Part shown: positions 8,546 to 12,500 of the stretch, one piece after another
Layout of the letters: the number at the start of each line of letters is the position of its first letter
How positions within the stretch are numbered: position 1 is the stretch's first letter
Origin: Cristatella mucedo
Lineage: Eukaryota > Bryozoa > Phylactolaemata > Cristatellidae
Direction of reading: 5' to 3'
DNA length: 12,500 nt
Assembly: GCA_009760855.2 (NCBI GenBank)
Contig: WPIO01000136.1
Coordinates: 1,045,001 to 1,057,500 of the forward strand
Translations under genes and position numbers: made by a program
The notes under the pieces: model-generated
The model's input: the letters and a program-made list of their open reading frames with translations, nothing else
What the model was told of the DNA's origin: nothing
Databases searched by the model: none

Positions 8546-9482
8546 TTGTCTTGTCACTAGTACGACCAATCCGCACTTGGCAGCTTTTTTCATTGTGCAC
8601 CTATGCTGCAGTGGCATTGCACTATCGTGTTGGAATACTGCTGTGGGCTCTTTTGTGCATACGATTAGTTTCAGCAGTGGCAGAGGTAGTAGTTGATTTC
8701 AGGGAGTGCAACGTCGGAAAAAGAGCACCATCGATTGGCAGGTGTGGGCAATAGCAGAGCATATGCTGGCTTGTGGGATGTACATGTACAGTAGTTGTTT
8801 CAAAGCTACTGAGAAACAAGTAGTAGATTAAGGAGGCTTTCATCGGTGAACTTGTGCAGCCAGGCTACTTGCCTGTCTGCAGTCGACGTGTAGAATTTAA
8901 GTGGACCTTGGCATTTCTCTTCTTTGTGCTGTAGTGAAATCGCTGTGATCGATTGCTACCTCCCTATTGGATGACTTTTTGCTCTAGTGCTAATGGTCAG
9001 CGGTAGGTATGCACCTACCAATACTGGCAATCGGCTGCCCAGGGCAGACGATTATTCATGCATCTTGCCCATACGGTTTCACTTCAACTGTTACATAAAA
9101 CATCCTCTTGGAAGCTGCTGGTAGCTCATCTACTTCTCTATCTCACTACTAGATTTGATTCTCGATACTTGCTTTGGTCTTTGGTTTTCATATAGATTTG
9201 GTGATGTAAATCTAGTGATAGCTTTGCCAGCCTTTTCACGAGCACCGGATGTCAGAAGTTGTTGCAATTAACAGCTAGTGCTCAGTTGACGTATGCAACG
9301 ACACTCTTAAAATGTCCGAGTAACACTGCTATTATACAATTATATATTTGCTTCGCAAACTCTTCATTTCAACTTTTAATGACGGTCATGATGTTCTTGA
9401 GCAACTATGACTGTGCTAGTTTGGAGTTTAGTTAAATGTGTTTAATCTTGTAAGTGCTGCAGCTTAATGTGCTGCCAGTCAC

Positions 9483-9523
9483 AGTCTCGGCACTGAGTCT
9501 CGGCACTGCCAGTCTCGGCATTG
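9483..9523. repeat. Three tandem copies of a 13-base unit
   Basis: AGTCTCGGCACTG occurs at 9483-9495 and 9496-9508. It recurs at 9511-9523 with one change (CATTG). The array lies about 55 bases upstream of the 3' splice site at 9577. Confidence 0.9.
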
Positions 9524-9577
9524 AGCATGATCGATGTCTTATAAGCCGAACTCTAATCAGCTTGCCATCCTACACAG

Positions 9578-9748
9578 GTGTTCTATCTTGGACTCTGACG
9601 ACGGACCGCATTCCTCCAACAAGCACTAAATGGAGTGTGAGTGGTTTGACACCTTCGAAGGCTTACATATTTAACTTACTTGCTGTGAATGCTATTGGCG
9701 ACGGCCAGGCAAGCCAAAATACAAAGAGTGTGACTATTCCGGCAGAGC
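9578..9748 (+). CDS. Exon: C-terminal half of the FN3 domain
   Basis: The exon begins after TACACAG. Its first two bases GT join the last G of the exon at 8085 to make a Gly codon. It encodes VLSWTLTTDRIPPTSTKW, then SVSGLTPSKAYIF and LLAVNAIGDGQASQ. SGLTPSKAYIF is the typical FN3 E-F region with the conserved Leu, Pro and Tyr, and AVNAIGDGQAS is the F-G region. It ends with ATTCCGGCAGAGC before GTAAGT, a strong donor, again in phase 1. With the previous exon it gives about 102 codons, the expected length of one FN3 domain. The ATG-started frame from 9454 reads intron sequence before the splice site and is not the true start. Confidence 0.85.
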
Positions 9749-10264
9749 GTAAGTATTAGCATCGGCAGCGGTCGTTTACCGACGGCCTTGATATTTCTTA
9801 AGTGTGTTCACGTGGAGCTGCATCAGTGCCGTCAGCTGCACGATAGAATAGACAGGCATGTCCAGTCGAAGCCGGCGATGTTAGTTCTAGCTGTACGTTT
9901 TCCTGCTATTTCCATCTGTCTACCTGACACATCCCTGTCACCGGTCAGTCGTAAGGGTTACTAGCCATTACTTCCTTAAATGTCACATCTTGCAGAAGCT
10001 ACGAAATGATGCAGAGGAGTTATTATGCCATCGGCTTGTACCTAGGGAGCTGGCAGTTTGTTCAAGTACTAAGGTTTGTCTCGCTTAATTGTGGGAAAGT
10101 GATACATGCAGGTAGTTTGGATTAACAGGCATAAACCACGCCGAGTGTAATTTGATTTGATATAATTGATGTAATGCAATTTGATTTGTAATTTGTAATT
10201 TGATTTGGTATTGGTAGTACAATGGGTGCTCCTGCTGCCACTGTTGTACTCCTGTTTTACCCAT

Positions 10265-10372
10265 GAGTATGGTGCTCGGCAATAGTGATCAAGGTCGTGG
10301 GCTCGAGCCCTTCGGCATATGCAAAGCGCCCGGATAGAGATGAAGCTCTCTTAAGGCACTATTCAAAATAGG
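10265..10372 (+). mobile_element. SINE with partial tRNA-like head and LINE-type tail
   Basis: GGTCGTGGGCTCGAGCCC at 10293-10310 contains a B-box-like element matching the head of the split SINE on the minus strand at 6937-7018. CGGCATATGCAAAGCGCC at 10313-10330 follows, then GGATAGAGATGAAGCTCTC and AAGGCACTA, which is the shared hairpin. The A box is not clear, so the head is truncated or diverged. This copy shows the undisturbed head-to-tail join that the split copy lost. Confidence 0.75.
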
Positions 10373-10726
10373 GTCATACATGTCATAATCACGATGCTAC
10401 AGGAATCGATATTGGTAAAAATTTGATAGCAGAAGGCATGCTAAGGTTAGCATCTTTAGGCAGCTTGAAAAATACAAGCGTATACTCACTAGCAGTCTTA
10501 AGGTAGACGACTTACTTTCAGCATGCCTTCTAATACACCCACTGATCAGATGACAACTGACATTCTTTTTTGTGGACTGGTGAAAGTAAATTTAGGATAC
10601 TTGATAGCTGAAAGCGATGGCATACGGATTAGCCGAAGGACGGTTCAGGCCTGACTATACAGGCCTGACTGCCTTCAACTTACTGTGAAAGTTGGTGGTA
10701 AATTAATGATCATTTTAGGGGTGCTT

Positions 10727-10775
10727 TTCCCCAAAATATGTTGGATCTCTGAAGCAGATCCAAAGTATTGGGGAA
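10727..10775. repeat. Imperfect inverted repeat (foldback)
   Basis: TTCCCCAA at 10727-10734 and TTGGATCT at 10741-10748 pair with AGATCCAA and TTGGGGAA on the right, ending at 10775. The stem is 16 base pairs with an internal bulge and a loop of about 7 bases. It lies directly before the transposase remnant and may be an unrelated foldback or part of its decay. Confidence 0.8.
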
Positions 10776-11065
10776 CCAATGCATGTGCTGTCACTGGTCA
10801 GGAATTGGTTGGATTGCCAGGCACAGATACACTGCTTGAGGAGTCGTTATACGTATGGTGCTGATGTTGTTCCCGAGCCTTGTTCCCCTGGCCTGAACAC
10901 CATAGAGCCTTTACGGGAGGATATTGACAGGCAACTGGAGCAAGTGTTCGGCATACGTCGGTAGCCGATCTTTTTAGTACAATTCAGGCTCTGTGTCGAA
11001 TGGTGCAGTGGTAGAGATACTGCGGAAACTTGTGGCCTATCTGCCGGGCTGATAGGGGAGGTCAT
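10770..11065 (+). pseudogene. Tc1/mariner-type transposase C-terminal remnant
   Basis: The frame beginning about 10776 reads PMHVLSLVRNWLDCQ, resembling the block after the second catalytic Asp of Tc1-like transposases, though the Asp itself is lost. About 35 residues later comes PEPCSPGLNTIEPL (about 10872-10913). It matches the SPDLNPIE block, whose Glu is the third catalytic residue and is kept. After a stop at 10962-10964, shifted frames read EILRKLVAYLPG and then RADRGGHK, matching the usual C-terminal end with its GGH. The domains before this point are missing. Terminal inverted repeats were not found. It is a dead fossil in the host intron. Confidence 0.68.
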
Positions 11066-11098
11066 AAAATAATCATGGTGAGGTTACATCATACTGAA

Positions 11099-11425
11099 CA
11101 CATACATGCATGCATACATATATACATACAAACATACAAACAAACATACATACAAACACACAAACAAACAAACATACATACAAACAAACAAACAAACAAA
11201 CATACACACACACACACATACATACATACATACATACATACATACATACATACATACATACATACATACATACAAGCATACATACATACAAGCATACATG
11301 CATACATACATACACACACACACACACATACATGCATACATGCAAACATGCATACACACATATATACATGCATACATGCATACATACAAACATGCATACA
11401 CACATATATACATACATACAGACAT
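11099..11425. repeat. (CATA)n / (CAAA)n compound microsatellite
   Basis: Tetranucleotide units of CATA dominate, with CAAA, CACA and CATG variants. A pure (CATA)n run lies at about 11217-11273. Several long open frames exist on both strands here, each a Tyr/Ile/His/Thr or Cys/Val/Met low-complexity string. They are products of the repeat having no stop codon in some frames and are not genes. Confidence 0.96.
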
Positions 11426-11956
11426 ACCAATATTAATATAAGAATAATAATAATAATGTTTTTGCACGACATAAGCACAGACATAGTCAACTGATGTGGC
11501 TTCTACCGACTAATTTGCTGCCGACGGTGGGCACGTGCTGGCTAGCGTGTTACGGGTGCACAATAAAAATATCGGAGAGTGTCCTGCTCTTCAGGCTCGT
11601 TAGACTCAAGACGGGCCTAGTTTTCGGAAAGTTTCGAATTTAGCTTGGCTGCTGTTTTGCTATAGCAAGCTAAACGTCTGTTTAGCTCGTACTACACATG
11701 ACCGTGTGGCGGCGTGACGATCTATGCATAGGTAGGTAGTCATGCGGCTTCATTTTACGCTACAGGTGGTGGGATTGTCGAATTATTGGTCTTTTTGTAG
11801 CTGCCGATGCTTTTGTCATGTTATGCTCATATGTAAACAGCCAGATGAACTTGTTACAACTCATGTGTCGTGGCGGAGTTTGCGAGAACATTCCCATGTT
11901 TATGTGTGCGTGGACTCACGATCAGAAAAGAAATGCAGGACTGTAGCTGCTGCTGT

Positions 11957-12215
11957 GTCTGTCTGTCTATCAGTCTTTCTGCCCCTCGCTGTCTCGGCTT
12001 CTTATGTCACAGCTTGCCTGTCTTTCTCTCTGTGTCTCTGTCGGTCTCTCCGTGTGTTTGTGTGTGTGTCTCTCTCTCTCTGCCTCTCTCTGTCTCTGGC
12101 TGTCTGTCTCTCTTTCTATTTCTCTCTCGTTTGCTCTCTTTCTCACTTCTCCTATCCATCCTCTCTCCCCTGCCGCTGCTCTCCCTCCCTCCAACTACTT
12201 TTTCATCCCCACTCT
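11957..12215 (+). repeat. Pyrimidine-rich CT/TCTG low-complexity tract
   Basis: The plus strand is dominated by TCTC, TCTG and CCTC units. It lies about 50 to 310 bases upstream of the acceptor at 12268, on the coding strand of the host gene. The open frames across it (11742-12251, 11870-12268 and minus-strand partners) are Ser/Leu/Cys/Val or Arg/Glu low-complexity strings caused by the repeat. Confidence 0.85.
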
Positions 12216-12268
12216 CACTTGCCCTATCTTGGGTGCGATGCATGCCAATAATGTGTTCTATTTTATAG

Positions 12269-12500
12269 CGCCGGGTGCCGCACCATTGTGGGTCACCGTG
12301 TCACCTACTAGCACGACCATCAGTGTTGCTTTCACGTCGCCTGACCCTAAGGACTGGAACGGTGGCCTTCTAGGCTACCACATCCAATACAGGATAGCCG
12401 GCGTAGCTTGGCAGCAACAAGTGTACCCGTCATCCACTGCCGGCCAGCAGATATATGTCCTGAGCGGCATGATCCCGTACCAAGAGTGCGTTGCGCGCAT
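12269..12500 (+). CDS. Exon (partial): start of the next FN3 domain
   Basis: The exon follows TTCTATTTTATAG. Its first two bases CG join the C of the exon at 9748 to give Pro. It encodes PGAAPLWVTVSPTSTTISV, then AFTSPDPKDWNGGLLGYHIQ and YRIAGVAWQQQ, then YVLSGMIPYQECVARI to the window edge. The order fits FN3: strand B, a WNGGLLGY C strand, and YVLSGMIPY before strand F. Two positions are unusual: the strand-B Trp is Phe (SVAF), and the usual Tyr two residues before VAR is Cys. The whole first three quarters of the domain is on one exon, unlike the split domain before it. The spacing and style resemble the FN3 repeats of cell-adhesion proteins and receptor phosphatases, but the gene cannot be named. 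Confidence 0.85.

Larger units (their letters stand above)
8086..9577 (+). other. Intron inside the first FN3 domain
   Basis: The intron is bounded by GTGACT at 8086 and TACACAG ending at 9577. A CTAAT at 9552-9556 could serve as branch point. It holds an (AT)18 run at 8507-8542 and three copies of AGTCTCGGCACTG at 9483-9523. No second gene is visible. Short frames at 8086-8289 and 8482-8754 show no recognisable motif, and the latter reads through the AT run. Confidence 0.7.
9749..12268 (+). other. Intron between two FN3 domains, repeat-filled
   Basis: The intron runs from GTAAGT at 9749 to TTTTATAG ending at 12268, about 2.5 kb. Joining its flanks gives C+CG, a Pro codon, and keeps the FN3 frame open. 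It contains a SINE near 10265-10372, a Tc1/mariner remnant near 10770-11065, a CATA-rich array at 11099-11425 and a pyrimidine-rich stretch at 11957-12215. The parts 9749-10264 and 10373-10726 show only AT-rich TTTGATTTG-type repeats (about 10148-10206) and a direct repeat of CAGGCCTGACT (10646-10656 and 10660-10670). I see nothing nameable in 11460-11740. Confidence 0.75.

Noticed and set aside
9454-9759. A 101-codon gene starting at ATG 9454
   Set aside because: Only the part from 9578 matches FN3. The upstream part covers an intronic tandem repeat, and a good acceptor lies at 9577. The end reads past a strong GTAAGT donor.
11440-11490. Another LINE tail in minus orientation, from the AATAATAATAAT run
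   Set aside because: There is an (ATT)n-like run, but the hairpin arms seen in the other tails are missing. It may just be the edge of the microsatellite.
11030-11494. Long open frames of 108-154 codons on both strands over the CATA repeat
   Set aside because: All are translations of one tetranucleotide repeat, open in several frames and both strands, with low-complexity products. There is no gene here.
11742-12268. 169- and 132-codon frames over the CT-rich tract
   Set aside because: The products are Ser/Leu/Cys strings from the pyrimidine repeat, and they run into the splice acceptor of the FN3 exon. The FN3 exon frame itself opens only from 12269.
1-12500. CRISPR array, prokaryotic operon, riboswitch or defence system
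   Set aside because: The tandem repeats are microsatellites without spacers. There are no long adjacent genes with ribosome sites, and the coding signal is intron-split FN3 and retroelement remnants, which is animal genome structure.

Overview
This is eukaryotic nuclear DNA, most likely from a non-vertebrate metazoan. Coding sequence is sparse and split by introns, simple repeats are abundant, and degraded retroelements fill much of the non-coding space. The host gene encodes fibronectin type III (FN3) domains, which also points to an animal. I cannot name the species; a sponge, cnidarian or other marine invertebrate is a guess.

Host gene (+ strand). Three exons can be read: 7951-8085, 9578-9748 and 12269 to the window end. 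Every junction falls in phase 1. The first two exons join into one complete FN3 domain of about 102 residues. The third starts a second FN3 domain and runs off the window. The protein is therefore a multi-FN3 protein of adhesion-molecule or receptor type, and only a small internal part is visible. The preceding exon was not found, so most of 1-7950 is upstream intron or intergenic DNA.

Repeats upstream (1-7700). A (CT)n tract opens the window. A near full-length but decayed non-LTR retrotransposon lies on the minus strand at about 740-3612, with apurinic-like endonuclease, reverse transcriptase and a 3' hairpin tail; it resembles the CR1/L2 group. An endonuclease-only fragment lies on the plus strand at 5800-6325. 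Next to it is a minus-strand tRNA-derived SINE, 6325-7020, split by a plus-strand LINE 3' fragment (6396-6933) flanked by a 5-bp ATATG duplication. Further solo tails of the same family lie at 4827-4893 and 7600-7686, with a possible one at 581-614.

Introns of the host gene. Intron 8086-9577 carries an (AT)18 run. Intron 9749-12268 carries a SINE of the same family (about 10265-10372), a decayed Tc1/mariner transposase remnant (10770-11065), a long (CATA)n tract and a long pyrimidine-rich stretch upstream of the next acceptor.

The retroelements form a small ecosystem: LINE fragments and SINEs share one 3' hairpin plus ATT-rich tail, as expected if the SINE borrows the LINE's reverse transcriptase. 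I see no prokaryotic system, CRISPR array, intact viral gene or clearly new biological system. The most informative signals are the nested insertion, the shared tail and a 24-bp perfect inverted duplication inside one LINE copy.
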